From the NCBI RefSeq assembly GCF_039533685.1, contig NZ_BAAATZ010000032.1:62001-126000 (forward strand): a stretch of 64,000 nt of DNA, given 5' to 3'. Of the stretch, positions 52,312 through 61,570 are shown in pieces. The notes under the pieces are model-generated. The model ran no database searches. It saw nothing but the letters and a program-made list of their open reading frames with translations, and was not told the DNA's origin. The stretch is from Actinocorallia aurantiaca (GTDB lineage Bacteria; Actinomycetota; Actinomycetes; Streptosporangiales; Streptosporangiaceae). Every line of letters starts with the position of its first letter. The stretch's first letter is position 1. A program made the translations under genes and the position numbers.

Positions 52312-53162
52312 CGCCGCGCCTCCCCCGCCGCCCGGGTCATGTAGGCGAGGACGAGTTCCTCGAGCGTGACGGGCTCGGCTCGAGGCGGTGGCACGGCGCC
52401 GATCCGTACGATCGCGTACTCGCCGTTCACCCGGACGGGCTCCACGCCGTCGGGCGACCCGTCCCGAACCGGCACCCGGCGATGCGCGGCGAGCAGTTCC
52501 CGGACGTCACCGGCGAGCTGCACGCGGGAGTCGCACAGCACGATGAGGTGGTCGCAGACCTGCTCGACGTCTCCGAGCAGGTGCGACGACAACACAGCGC
52601 TGGCGCCGAGTTCGGCGACGAAATCCGTCAGGCTCTTCAGGAATCCTTCGCGGGCCAGGGGGTCCAGCGCGGCGGCGGGCTCGTCGAAGATCAGCAGGTC
52701 GGGGCGCTTGGCCGCCGCGACCGTCAACGCCAGCTGCGCCCGCTGCCCGCCCGACAGCCCGCCCGCCTTCTGCGCGAGGTCGAGCCCGGCACGTGCGATC
52801 CGCCGCTCGGCCAGCCTTCCGTCCCATGACGGGTTCATCCGCGCCCCCATGCGCAGGTGGTCGGCCACGCTGAACGTCCCGTACACCGGCGCGTTCTGGG
52901 CGACGAACCCCACCCTCGCCAGATGCGCGGCGTGCGCCGCCGGGCGTTCTCCCAGCACCCGCAGCCTGCCGGACGTCGGTTCGATCAGGCCGCAGGCCAG
53001 ATGCAGCAGCGTCGATTTCCCGGCCCCGTTCGGGCCGACCAGCCCGACCACGCTCCCCTGGGGAACCGTGAAATCGACGCCGCTCAACGCGGTCCGCCGT
53101 CCGTACTTCTTCGTCAGCCCCTCGGCGTACAGCACCGGGGGCGAGGATCCTTGATGTGGCAT
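52308..53162 (-). CDS. ABC transporter ATP-binding protein
   Basis: 284 residues. Walker A GPNGAGKST near 44, signature LSGGQRAQLAL near 138 and Walker B LLIFDEPAAALDP near 158. It is of the CcmA/drug-exporter type and first gene of the operon ATPase-permease-kinase-regulator. A resistance or envelope-stress role is inferred from that layout. The 104 bp before the sulfatase stop hold the promoter. Confidence 0.94.
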   Translation of the reverse strand: MPHQGSSPPVLYAEGLTKKYGRRTALSGVDFTVPQGSVVGLVGPNGAGKSTLLHLACGLIEPTSGRLRVLGERPAAHAAHLARVGFVAQNAPVYGTFSVADHLRMGARMNPSWDGRLAERRIARAGLDLAQKAGGLSGGQRAQLALTVAAAKRPDLLIFDEPAAALDPLAREGFLKSLTDFVAELGASAVLSSHLLGDVEQVCDHLIVLCDSRVQLAGDVRELLAAHRRVPVRDGSPDGVEPVRVNGEYAIVRIGAVPPPRAEPVTLEELVLAYMTRAAGEARR

Positions 53163-53266
53163 GGCCCCATCCTGGAAAATCGCCCCTTATCTCGACATCA
53201 CCCCAAAGCACGGTTCCCTCTCTACCCAACCGTACTTTCGGCCATTTGATCTCCTCCGGCTTCCGG

Positions 53267-55036
53267 TCATAGTCCTGCCAGGTCTCCCGCGATGGCGTGC
53301 AAGGTCTCACGGCTGATGAGGCCGGTCGCCAGTTCGGAGATCTCCAGGAGTGAGAACGGCAGCGCCTCGGGCAGCATCGGGCTTTCCATGAGCGCGCCCA
53401 GATGACGGCGCAGTACCGCCTCGGCAGCGGGTTCGGCGAGGAGGTCGCGGGTGGGGGTGAGCACGCCGAGCCTTGAGGAGGGGAACTCCCCGGCGGTGAG
53501 CGGTGGCCGTTCCGCCGCCTGCACCTGCTCCCACTGCTTTTGGACGAGCAGGTGGTCACGGGTCACGGGACCGTTCTGCGGCAGGCCCAGCCGCTCATAC
53601 TGCTCCAGAGGGGCTTCTTCGATGCGCAGCAGCCTGGTCAGCAGCGTGGCCATGCGGAGTTCGAGGTCGTCGTCGATCAGCGGCGACCGTTGTTCCGGGT
53701 CGCTTTCCAGGTCGTAGAGGAGGGTTCCGAACGCGTACGGGTCGGTGTAGGAGTAGCCGGGTACGCGGAGCGTCGAGACGCCCTTGGTGAAGGAGAACGG
53801 TTCGGCGAGGGCGGCTTGACGCAGGGTCTCCACCGGGAACCGGCCCCGCATGTGCGTCGGCATCAGCGTGTACTCGGCGAGGGGCTGGTTGCCTTGGGCC
53901 GCGCACGCCCGCATGTAGACGTACCGGCCGTCGGTGACGCTCACGTGGCCGCCGAAGCAGCCGAACAGCCCCGCGTCGCGTACCGGGACGTCTTCGGCCA
54001 CGACGTCGCGGAGCGGCATGCCCCGCATGTCAGGGGTCCGTTCGACGCCGAAGAACTCCAGCAGCGTCGGCCCGAAGTCGATCGTCTGAACCAGGCTCTT
54101 CCGGCGTTCTCCCGCGACGCGGCTGCGCGGGTCCCAGACGAACAGAGGGGTGTGGATGGTCTCCTCCCAGAACGGCGGCGTGTTCTTGCCCCACCAGTCG
54201 TGTTCGCCGAGCAGGAGTCCGTGGTCGGTGCAGACGATGAGCAGGGTGTCCTCCCACAGCGAAAGGCCGTCCATCAGGTCGAGGACCCGGCCGAGGGAGC
54301 GGTCGCACATGGACAGCAGCGCCATGTACTGGTTGCGCAGGTGGGTGACCTGTTCGGGGGTCTCGGTCACCCGTTTGTAGTCGGGCCAGTCGAAGTGCGG
54401 GCCGTCGTAGTCCTCGGGGTAGAGCTTCTTGTAGTCGTCGTAGCTGAAGAACGGCTCGTGCGGGTCGAACGTCTCGATCTGGAGGAACCAGTCGTCCTCG
54501 GTGTGGTTGGTGCGGATGAAGTGCAGGCCGGCGTCGAACGTCTGGGTCTGCGGGTGGTCGGCCTCCTCCGCCAGGTAGAGGCGGTTGATCCAGTCCTGGC
54601 GGCGCAGCGGGCCGGCGGTGTGCGGAACGCTCTCGGGGATGTCGGGATCGGCGACGTGCCCCTTCCACTCGTCGCCTTCCTGGCCTCGGAAGAGTTCGAA
54701 GGTGTTGTAACGCGGGTGGTAGGTGGCGCCGCCGTCGAGCCAGTAGTGCTGGTGGTCGGTCGCCAGATGCGTGTAGACGCCGTTCTCCTTGAGGATTTCC
54801 GGGACCGAGTCGTCGAAGGGCTCCAGAGGGCCCCATCCGCGGTGCAGGAAGTTGTGGCGGCCGGTGTGCATCTCGCGCCGTGCGGGCACGCACGGCATGC
54901 TTCCGCCGTAGCAGGTGTCGAAGGTGGCGGTCCGTTCGGCGAGGCGGGTGAAGTTGGGCGCGTGCACCCCTTCGGCCCCGTACGGCGGCAGGAACCGCCG
55001 GTTGAGGCTGTCGAACATGACCATGATGGCTTTCAT
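53267..55036 (-). CDS. Type I sulfatase (formylglycine-dependent)
   Basis: 589 residues from ATG 55036. Alkaline-phosphatase-fold sulfatase with metal site MVMFDSLNRR and the CxPxR signature in SMPCVPARREMHTGR; the Cys near residue 50 is converted to formylglycine. Other motifs are ETFDPHEPF and CTDHGLLLGEHDWWGK. There is no signal peptide, so it is probably cytosolic. The start overlaps the MFS stop as ATGA. With a transporter and a GH1 glycosidase next door it may remove sulfate from an imported sulfated sugar or glycoside. No formylglycine-generating enzyme is in the window. Confidence 0.93.
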   Translation of the reverse strand: MKAIMVMFDSLNRRFLPPYGAEGVHAPNFTRLAERTATFDTCYGGSMPCVPARREMHTGRHNFLHRGWGPLEPFDDSVPEILKENGVYTHLATDHQHYWLDGGATYHPRYNTFELFRGQEGDEWKGHVADPDIPESVPHTAGPLRRQDWINRLYLAEEADHPQTQTFDAGLHFIRTNHTEDDWFLQIETFDPHEPFFSYDDYKKLYPEDYDGPHFDWPDYKRVTETPEQVTHLRNQYMALLSMCDRSLGRVLDLMDGLSLWEDTLLIVCTDHGLLLGEHDWWGKNTPPFWEETIHTPLFVWDPRSRVAGERRKSLVQTIDFGPTLLEFFGVERTPDMRGMPLRDVVAEDVPVRDAGLFGCFGGHVSVTDGRYVYMRACAAQGNQPLAEYTLMPTHMRGRFPVETLRQAALAEPFSFTKGVSTLRVPGYSYTDPYAFGTLLYDLESDPEQRSPLIDDDLELRMATLLTRLLRIEEAPLEQYERLGLPQNGPVTRDHLLVQKQWEQVQAAERPPLTAGEFPSSRLGVLTPTRDLLAEPAAEAVLRRHLGALMESPMLPEALPFSLLEISELATGLISRETLHAIAGDLAGL

Positions 55037-56271
55037 CGGACGCTCCTGATCCGCATGACGGACGCGGCTCCCAGTGCCATGATGAGCGCGGCGGCCGCGT
55101 ACAGGGCCTGGTAGTCGTCGAGGAGGGCGAGGACGGCCCAGCCGACGGCCGCGTAGAGCGGGACGTTCTGCGCGGCGTTGATGATGCCGAGGTCGCGGGC
55201 GCGGGTGCGCTGGTCGGGCAGGACGTCGGTGACCAGTGCCTGGTCGACCGACAGGAACGCGCCGAGGCCGATGCCGAGCAGCACCGAGCTCACGATCGCG
55301 GTCGGCCAGCTCGGGGCGATCGCCAGCAGCAGGGCCGCGGCGGCCTGGAGCGCGCCGGCGAGCGCCACCAGTTCTCTGCGGCGTCCCAGCCGGTCGGAGA
55401 GCCTGCCGCCGAGGAAGCCGGACACGGCGCAGAACACCAGGTAGACGAGCGTGAGGATCAGCAGTGAGGTGTCGGGGTCCTCGCGGTGCAGGACGTCGTC
55501 CAGGAAGTACAGCAGGTAGGCCGTCCCGATGCCGTTGCCCGCGTTGATCAGCACGCGCGAGGCCAGCGCCCAGTAGTAGTCGGGATGCTCGCGCGGACGG
55601 GGGAAGGGCACCTTCTCCCCGGCCTTCACCCATGCGCCGGGCTGCGTGGCGGGGGCGGGGCGGTCGCGTCCGCCCAGCAGGAACGGGGCGGCGGACACCG
55701 CCGCCAGCAGCGCGATCACGGCCCAGCTCGCTCCGAGCGAGGTGACCAGCATCGTCACGATCACCATGCCGACGACGACGGCGACCACCTGGGGCACGCC
55801 CATCGCCGCCGACGCCGTCCCGCGCCGGTGCGGCGGCACCCGGTCGGCGATCACCGCGCTGAGCGCCACCAGGAACGAGGACGTGCCCATCGAGACCAGC
55901 ACCATCAGCGCCGCCACGACCCGCCAGTCGTCCTGCGAGCCCACCAGCGCGAACGGGACGCCGCCCACCGCCAGGCCGCCCACCGCCCAGATCCGGCGGC
56001 GTCCGAACCGGCTCCGCGTCCGGTCGCACGCCATGCCCGCGAGCGGCACGCAGACCACCGCGACCGCCGCGTTCAGGATCAGGAGGAACGACAGGATGCC
56101 GACCTTGCGCTCCGGTTCGATGATCCCGATCAGATGGGGGGTCATGAACTGGGGCGGCATCATGACCAGCAGCCAGTAGGCGAACCAGGTGAGCGAGTAG
56201 CCCAGGAACCAGTCGCGGCCGAGGCCGGGAGGGTCCGGTGCGGGAGGCGGGGGGTTGCGTCCTGGAAGCAT
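55033..56271 (-). CDS. MFS transporter
   Basis: 412 residues from ATG 56271, chosen for GAGGTG 4 nt upstream; an in-frame ATG 57 nt earlier is possible. Twelve membrane helices with the MFS loop motif DRTRSRFGRRR between helices 2 and 3 and GGRLSDRLGRRREL after the second half's second helix. It is close to sugar-cation symporter-like MFS. It is coupled to the sulfatase by a 4-nt overlap and follows the TetR gene by 75 bp, so it likely imports the sulfatase substrate. Confidence 0.9.
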   Translation of the reverse strand: MLPGRNPPPPAPDPPGLGRDWFLGYSLTWFAYWLLVMMPPQFMTPHLIGIIEPERKVGILSFLLILNAAVAVVCVPLAGMACDRTRSRFGRRRIWAVGGLAVGGVPFALVGSQDDWRVVAALMVLVSMGTSSFLVALSAVIADRVPPHRRGTASAAMGVPQVVAVVVGMVIVTMLVTSLGASWAVIALLAAVSAAPFLLGGRDRPAPATQPGAWVKAGEKVPFPRPREHPDYYWALASRVLINAGNGIGTAYLLYFLDDVLHREDPDTSLLILTLVYLVFCAVSGFLGGRLSDRLGRRRELVALAGALQAAAALLLAIAPSWPTAIVSSVLLGIGLGAFLSVDQALVTDVLPDQRTRARDLGIINAAQNVPLYAAVGWAVLALLDDYQALYAAAALIMALGAASVMRIRSVR

Positions 56272-56332
56272 GTTCACCTCAGCGCGGGGGGCCACGGTCC
56301 GGGTAAGGGATATCATCGATCCCGGCAAAAGT

Positions 56333-56348
56333 GAACAAGGCTCATGTT
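56333..56348. promoter_or_regulatory. Candidate TetR operator before the MFS gene
   Basis: Half-sites GAACAAG (56333-56339) and CATGTT (56343-56348) match those in the divergent promoter at 56988-57000. The site overlaps the end of the TetR gene. Confidence 0.4.
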
Positions 56349-56958
56349 ATTGCGGGTCAGCGATCTCGCGGAAGTAGGCGCGCAGCATGCGCGCGCCGAG
56401 TGCGATCACCGCGGGATCCCCGTCCTCGTGCGCCTGGAAGGCGAGTCTGAGCAGACCGTCGGTGGAGGTGATGGCCACCAGCAGCACCCGTTCGGGGTCT
56501 GGCAGGGGCGGCAGGTTCGCCTCCCGGAGGCCGAGCGCGTACAACTCCCCGGCCATCGCCGTGTCGGCGCGGCGGACGAGGTCGGCGTCGAACGGGCTGC
56601 CGTCCCCGGGGTCGGCCACGAAGAATCCGGGCAGGACGCGGCGCATCGCGAGGATCTCGTCGTAGACCAGGACCGCGGCCTCGCCCCAGTCTCCCGCGGA
56701 CTCCCCCGCGAGCCGTTCGCGGACCCGCGCGAGCAGCAGCCCGAGGTTCCGCGAGGCCAGTGCCTGGAGCAGGCCGGCCTTGCCGTCGAAGAACTGGTAC
56801 AGGGTGCCGATCGGGACACCCGCCCGCCGGGCGACGCCCCTCGTCGTCAGCGCGTCGTGGCCGACTTCGGCGAGGAGTTCGGCGCAGGCGTCGAGCAGCC
56901 GCTCGAACCGCTCGACACTGCGGCGCTGCACCGGCGCGCGCCGTACGCCTCCGGTCAT
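56347..56958 (-). CDS. TetR-family repressor
   Basis: 203 residues from ATG 56958, with a G-rich ribosome site GGGGGG. TetR HTH in the first 60 residues (TTRGVARRAGVPIGTLYQFF) and a helical ligand-binding domain. It heads the TetR-MFS-sulfatase operon and is divergent from the GH1 gene, so it probably controls both in response to the sugar or glycoside. Candidate operators with GAACA(A/T)G half-sites lie on both sides. Confidence 0.9.
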   Translation of the reverse strand: MTGGVRRAPVQRRSVERFERLLDACAELLAEVGHDALTTRGVARRAGVPIGTLYQFFDGKAGLLQALASRNLGLLLARVRERLAGESAGDWGEAAVLVYDEILAMRRVLPGFFVADPGDGSPFDADLVRRADTAMAGELYALGLREANLPPLPDPERVLLVAITSTDGLLRLAFQAHEDGDPAVIALGARMLRAYFREIADPQ

Positions 56959-56987
56959 GGGCCGCCCCCCAATCTGGAAATATGACA

Positions 56988-57027
56988 CTTGTTCATGTTC
57001 TAATGCCGTCATCGCTCATGCTAGAAC
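56988..57027. promoter_or_regulatory. Candidate TetR operators in the divergent promoter
   Basis: CTTGTTC and CATGTTC at 56988-57000 share one base and match the half-sites before the MFS gene. The wider inverted repeat GTTCTA (56997-57002) and TAGAAC (57022-57027) also lies here, just before the GH1 start. Confidence 0.45.
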
Positions 57028-57038
57028 GGGAGTCACCC

Positions 57039-58442
57039 ATGGACGCGCTTCCCCGCTTCCCCGACGGGTTCCGCTGGGGCACCGCCACCGCCGCGTACCA
57101 GATCGAGGGCGCGGTCCAGGCCGACGGGCGGGGCACGAGCATCTGGGACGCCTTCTGCGCGCAGCCCGGCCGGATCAAGAACGGCGACACCGGCGAGACC
57201 GCCTGCGACCACTACCACCGCTGGCCCGAGGACGTGGCTCTGATAGCCGGCCTCGGCGCCGACGTCTACCGGTTCTCCGTCGCGTGGCCGCGTGTCCAGC
57301 CGGACGGCCGCGGCCCCGCCGAGACCCGGGGCCTGGACTTCTACGAACGCCTGGTCGACGCCCTCCTCGAACACGGCATCGCGCCCTTCCTGACCCTCTA
57401 CCACTGGGACCTGCCGCAGGCGCTCGAGGACCTCGGCGGCTGGACGAACCGCGACACCGCCCACCGCTTCGCCGACTACGCGGCCCTCGTCGCCGACCGG
57501 CTCGGCGACCGGGTCGCCGCCTGGATCACGCTGAACGAGCCGTTCGTCCACATGTCGGAGGGCTACAGCCTCGGCACCCACGCACCCGGCAGGATGCTGC
57601 TGCTGGACGCCCTCCCGGCCGCCCACCACCTGCTGCTCGGCCACGGCCTGGCGGTGCCGGCGCTACGCGAACGCGCCACCGGCGAGATCCTGCTGACCAA
57701 CAACTACAGCCCGGTCTGGACAGCCGCCGACACCCCCGCCGACCGGGCCGCCGCGGACGCCTTCGACGCCCTCCAGAACCGCCTGTTCACCGATCCTCTC
57801 CTCCTGGGCCGCTACCCCGACCTGTCCGCCTACGGGATGACCGAGTTCCCGTTCGTCCAGGACGGCGATCTGGCCCTGATCTCCGCGCCGATCGACGGCC
57901 TCGGCGTCAACTACTACAGCCCGACCCGGGTCGCCGCGCCCGCCGGATCGGCACCGCACGAAGGCCCGTCCGTGCTGGGCGAGGTGGGCGACCGGATCCA
58001 GGAAGTGGGCCTGCCCTTCGAGGACGCCCCGATCGACGGCCACCCGGTGACCGCGTTCGGCTGGCCCGTCGTCCCCGACGCCCTGCACGAACTCCTCACC
58101 GGCCTGCGCGCCCGCTACGGGACGGCCCTCCCCCCGATCACCATCACCGAGAACGGCTGCTCCTCCCACGACGAGCCCGGCAGCCCCGACGACGACCGCG
58201 TCGCCTACCTGGACGGCCACCTCCGGGCCCTGCACCGCGCCATCACCGACGGCGTGGACGTCCGCGGCTACTTCGTCTGGTCTCTGCTGGACAACTTCGA
58301 GTGGGCCGAGGGCTACAGCCAGCGCTTCGGCCTCGTCCACGTCGACTTCGAGACCCTGGAACGCACCCCGAAGGCGTCCTACCACTGGCTCCGCGCCCAG
58401 CTCGAGTCCCAGCGCCGACCGGACGCGCCGTCCGCTCCCTGA
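57039..58442 (+). CDS. GH1 beta-glucosidase
   Basis: 467 residues from ATG 57039 (GGGAG upstream). Glycoside hydrolase family 1, a retaining enzyme. Acid/base Glu is in ITLNEPFVHM and nucleophile Glu in ITITENGCS. The N-terminal FPDGFRWGTATAAYQIEGA and the C-terminal FVWSLLDNFEWAEGYSQRFGLV are signatures. No signal peptide, so cytosolic. It is divergent from the TetR gene and likely degrades beta-glycosides imported by the adjacent MFS protein. It ends 15 bp from the convergent esterase. Confidence 0.95.
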   Translation: MDALPRFPDGFRWGTATAAYQIEGAVQADGRGTSIWDAFCAQPGRIKNGDTGETACDHYHRWPEDVALIAGLGADVYRFSVAWPRVQPDGRGPAETRGLDFYERLVDALLEHGIAPFLTLYHWDLPQALEDLGGWTNRDTAHRFADYAALVADRLGDRVAAWITLNEPFVHMSEGYSLGTHAPGRMLLLDALPAAHHLLLGHGLAVPALRERATGEILLTNNYSPVWTAADTPADRAAADAFDALQNRLFTDPLLLGRYPDLSAYGMTEFPFVQDGDLALISAPIDGLGVNYYSPTRVAAPAGSAPHEGPSVLGEVGDRIQEVGLPFEDAPIDGHPVTAFGWPVVPDALHELLTGLRARYGTALPPITITENGCSSHDEPGSPDDDRVAYLDGHLRALHRAITDGVDVRGYFVWSLLDNFEWAEGYSQRFGLVHVDFETLERTPKASYHWLRAQLESQRRPDAPSAP

Positions 58443-58457
58443 AACGGACGGCGGAGC

Positions 58458-59573
58458 TCATCCCCGATCGCCGGTCGTGGCGTTCGGGACCGGGGAGCCG
58501 GACGACAGCACCCGGGCGGTGAACGCGTCGACGGCGTTGATGACGGCTTCGAAGCGCGGCGAGTGGAACAGGTCGAAGGCGTGCTGCCCGCCGGGCAGCT
58601 CGGCGTAGACGACCGGCCGGGTCGAGGACTCGCGTAGGCGCTCGGCGAAGAGCCGGGCGTCCTCGGCCGGGACGACGGTGTCGTGGTCTCCGTGGACGAG
58701 GAGGAACGGCGGCGCGTCCGGCCGGACACGGGCCGAGGGCGAGGACCGCGAATCCATACCGTAGTAGGGGCCGTAGTAGCCGCCCAGGCCGATCACCGCC
58801 TTGATAGAGGCACCCAAACCGGCCTCGTCGGGAGTGAGCGCCATCAGGGACGCCAGGTGGGCGCCGGCCGAACTGCCCGCCAAGACGATCCGATCAGGGT
58901 CGCCTCCGTACGCGCGGCCGTGTTCCCGGACCCAGGCGAGCAGCTTCCCGGCATCTTCCAGGTGCTCCTGCAAGGTCGCCTGAGGGCGCAGCCGGTAGTT
59001 CGCGCTGATGCACACCCAACCCTGGTCGGCCATGCGGTAGAGGAGCGGCAGGGACTGGCTGTTCTTCCGGCCCGACGTGTAGCCGCCGCCGTGCAGGTGG
59101 ATGAGGATCGGGGCCGAGGGCAGCCGGGAACGGTGCCTGTAGAGGTCCAGGAGGTTGCGCCTGCCGGCCGGACCGTACCGGAGGTCGGCGATGCGTTCCA
59201 CCGCGTGGCGGCGGCGGAAGAAGGGCCGCAGCAGGATGCGTCCGTACGGCAGGCGGGACGAGACGGGCACCGCGCCCATGGCGCGCTGTACGGCGGGCAG
59301 CGCTCGGCGTCCGCGCCAGGCCACCAGGCCGAGACCCGCCATGGTCACCGCCGCGCCGGTGGCGAGGAGCGGAGTCAGGTCGCCCTGGACGAGGGTGAGG
59401 ACCGTGGCGGCCAGGAGCCAGGCGAACGCCGCGAAGGGCAGTTCGTTGACGGCGACGGCGAGGCGGAAGGCGAGCATGGCCAGCGGCCGGGGCCGGGCAG
59501 GGGCGGTCAGCGCGAGCAGGGTGCAGATCGCGATGTAGACCAAGGTGATCAGGTATCCGTAGGGAGGGTTCAT
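58458..59573 (-). CDS. Membrane-anchored alpha/beta hydrolase (HSL/esterase-like)
   Basis: 371 residues from ATG 59573. Three or four membrane helices occupy residues 5-110, then a hydrolase domain with HLHGGGYTSG (oxyanion hole), nucleophile in LAGSSAGAHLAS, acid in HGDHDTVV and His in GGQHAFD. It belongs to the hormone-sensitive lipase/BD-FAE type esterases. A short frame overlaps its start by ATGA. Substrate unknown. Confidence 0.88.
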   Translation of the reverse strand: MNPPYGYLITLVYIAICTLLALTAPARPRPLAMLAFRLAVAVNELPFAAFAWLLAATVLTLVQGDLTPLLATGAAVTMAGLGLVAWRGRRALPAVQRAMGAVPVSSRLPYGRILLRPFFRRRHAVERIADLRYGPAGRRNLLDLYRHRSRLPSAPILIHLHGGGYTSGRKNSQSLPLLYRMADQGWVCISANYRLRPQATLQEHLEDAGKLLAWVREHGRAYGGDPDRIVLAGSSAGAHLASLMALTPDEAGLGASIKAVIGLGGYYGPYYGMDSRSSPSARVRPDAPPFLLVHGDHDTVVPAEDARLFAERLRESSTRPVVYAELPGGQHAFDLFHSPRFEAVINAVDAFTARVLSSGSPVPNATTGDRG

Positions 59574-59656
59574 CGGCGCACCGGCCCGGGCACGGCGGGG
59601 GCGGTCGCAGACGCGCCGATCACGGCGAGCGGGGGTCCGGTGATGGGGATGTTCAT
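59570..59656 (-). CDS. Possible leader peptide of the esterase gene
   Basis: 28-codon frame from ATG 59656 (MNIPITGPPLAV to PVRR) whose TGA overlaps the esterase ATG, with a weak AGG site. The overlap suggests translational coupling, but the sequence has no recognised relatives and may be chance. Confidence 0.3.
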   Translation of the reverse strand: MNIPITGPPLAVIGASATAPAVPGPVRR

Positions 59657-59787
59657 ACCGGTCAGCCTCGCCTCCTCGCCTGGTCCGTCGCATCGGGCGA
59701 GCGGTCGCGCACCGCCCTCCTCGAGCAGGGGCGGGGTCCGACTTTGGTAGGTGACGGCTCCGCCGCACCGGGGATTAGCCTGAGACG

Positions 59788-60918
59788 GTGATCGAGACCC
59801 ACCCTCCCCGTCCGGTCGCGGTGGCGAGCGTGTTCCTTGGAATGGGCGTGCTGACCGCCGTGTCGCTGTGGGGGCAGGCCGGCGGGTCCCTGCTGTGGCT
59901 GGACGCCGCGGTCGCGGTGGTGAGCCTGGCCGCGGCCGTCGCCCAGCTGTGGTGGCCGTCCTCCGGAGCGCTCGCCGCCACCCTGCTCGCCGCGGCCTCC
60001 CCGGCGGCCACCCCGGCGGCGACGATGGGGGCGTTGCAGGTGGCCCAGAGCAGGCGATTCCCCGTCGCCGCGGCGGTGGCGGCGGCGGGAGTCGCGGCCC
60101 ACCTGGTCCAAGGACTGTGGCGGCCCGGCTCCGGCATCTCCCTCCGCTGGTGGCTGCTGCTGATCTGCGCCGCGTACGGCGCGTTGCTCGGCTGGGGCGC
60201 GTGGGCCCGTTCCCGTCGCGCGCTGCTCATCTCGCTGCACGAGCGTGCCCTGCGCGCCGAGGCCGAACAGGGCAGGCTGGTCGCCGAGGCCCGTATGGCC
60301 GAGCGGCACGCGCTCGCCCGGGAGATGCACGACGTGCTGGCCCACCGGTTGTCGCTGGTGGCCACCCACGCCGGAGCGCTGGAATACCGCCCGGATTCCT
60401 CCCCCGACCAGCTGTCCCGGGCCGCCGGGGTGGTCCGCACCGGAGTGCACCAGGCGCTGGAGGAGCTGCGCCAGGTCATCGGCCTGCTGCGTGAGGAGGA
60501 CGATGCGGACGAGGGCCTGGAGCCTCGGCCCACTTTGTCCGACCTGCCGCGGCTGCTCGCCGAAGCACGGCAGGCAGGCCAGCCGGTACTGCTGCGCGAC
60601 GAGGCCGCCGACGTCGCCGAGCTCCCGGCGGGCACCGCCCGGGCCGCCTACCGCGTCGTGCAGGAGGGGCTGACCAACGCGCGCAAGCACGCCCCCGGCC
60701 TGCAGGCCGAAGTGGTGCTGCGCGGCGCTCCCGGTGAGGACCTGCTGATCGACGTCCGCAACCCGATGCCCGCGGCGGGCCAGGCCCCTCTCACCCCGGA
60801 CGGCGGGCTCGGCCTGGTCGGGCTCACCGAGCGGGTACGACTGACCGGAGGGCGGCTGGACCACCAGATCACCGGCGGGCTGTTCCGGCTCCGGGCGCGG
60901 CTACCATGGCCGACGTGA
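59788..60918 (+). CDS. Sensor histidine kinase (HisKA_3 type)
   Basis: 376 residues from GTG 59788. Four or five membrane helices in the first 140 residues, then EMHDVLAHRLSLVATHA (phospho-acceptor His near 182) and an HATPase ending GGLGLVGLTERVRLTGG. Its end overlaps the response regulator start by 13 nt. It is of the family that controls drug efflux or envelope responses; the signal is not known. The 131 bp upstream (59657-59787) hold the promoter. Confidence 0.93.
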   Translation: MIETHPPRPVAVASVFLGMGVLTAVSLWGQAGGSLLWLDAAVAVVSLAAAVAQLWWPSSGALAATLLAAASPAATPAATMGALQVAQSRRFPVAAAVAAAGVAAHLVQGLWRPGSGISLRWWLLLICAAYGALLGWGAWARSRRALLISLHERALRAEAEQGRLVAEARMAERHALAREMHDVLAHRLSLVATHAGALEYRPDSSPDQLSRAAGVVRTGVHQALEELRQVIGLLREEDDADEGLEPRPTLSDLPRLLAEARQAGQPVLLRDEAADVAELPAGTARAAYRVVQEGLTNARKHAPGLQAEVVLRGAPGEDLLIDVRNPMPAAGQAPLTPDGGLGLVGLTERVRLTGGRLDHQITGGLFRLRARLPWPT

Positions 60919-61559
60919 TCCGCGTGCTGCTGGTCGACGACGACGCCCTGGTCCGCGCCGGGCTGTCCATGATGCTGGACGGCATCGCAGGCATCACCGT
61001 GGTCGCGGAGGCCGCCGACGGCCAGGAGGCCGTCACCGCCGCCGACGCCCACGCCCCCCAGGTCGTCCTGATGGACCTGCGCATGCCGCGGGTGGACGGC
61101 ATCACCGCCACCCGCCGGCTGCGCGCCCGCGCCCGCCCTCCGGAGGTGATCGTGCTGACCACCTTCGACACCGACGAGAACGTCCTGCACGCGCTGCGCG
61201 CCGGCGCCAGCGGCTTCCTCCTCAAGGACACCCCGCCCTCGCAGATCGTGGAAGCCGTCACCCGGGTCGCCGCGGGAGACCCGATCCTGTCCCCGAGCGT
61301 CACCCGCCGGCTCATGGAGCGCACCGTCGCCCAGACCGGATCCTATGAGCGGGCCCGTGCCGTCCTGGCCGCCCTCACCCCGCGCGAGCACGAGGTGACC
61401 CTCGCGATCGCCCGAGGCCTGACGAACGCGACCATCGCCGCCGAACTCGCCATGAGCATCACGACGGTGAAGGCGCACGTCTCCAGCATCCTCACCAAAC
61501 TCGACCTGGACAACCGCACCCAGATCGCCCTCCTCGCCCACGACGCGGGACTCGCCTGA
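60906..61559 (+). CDS. NarL/LuxR-family response regulator
   Basis: 217 residues from ATG 60906. Receiver with LVDDDALVRAG, phospho-Asp in VLMDLRMPRVDG, and Lys in GFLLKDTPP. LuxR HTH has LTPREHEVTLAIARGLTNATIAAEL. It partners the kinase it overlaps. No target gene follows, as the next gene is on the other strand. Confidence 0.94.
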   Translation: MADVIRVLLVDDDALVRAGLSMMLDGIAGITVVAEAADGQEAVTAADAHAPQVVLMDLRMPRVDGITATRRLRARARPPEVIVLTTFDTDENVLHALRAGASGFLLKDTPPSQIVEAVTRVAAGDPILSPSVTRRLMERTVAQTGSYERARAVLAALTPREHEVTLAIARGLTNATIAAELAMSITTVKAHVSSILTKLDLDNRTQIALLAHDAGLA

Positions 61560-61570
61560 CCCAAGCCGCG

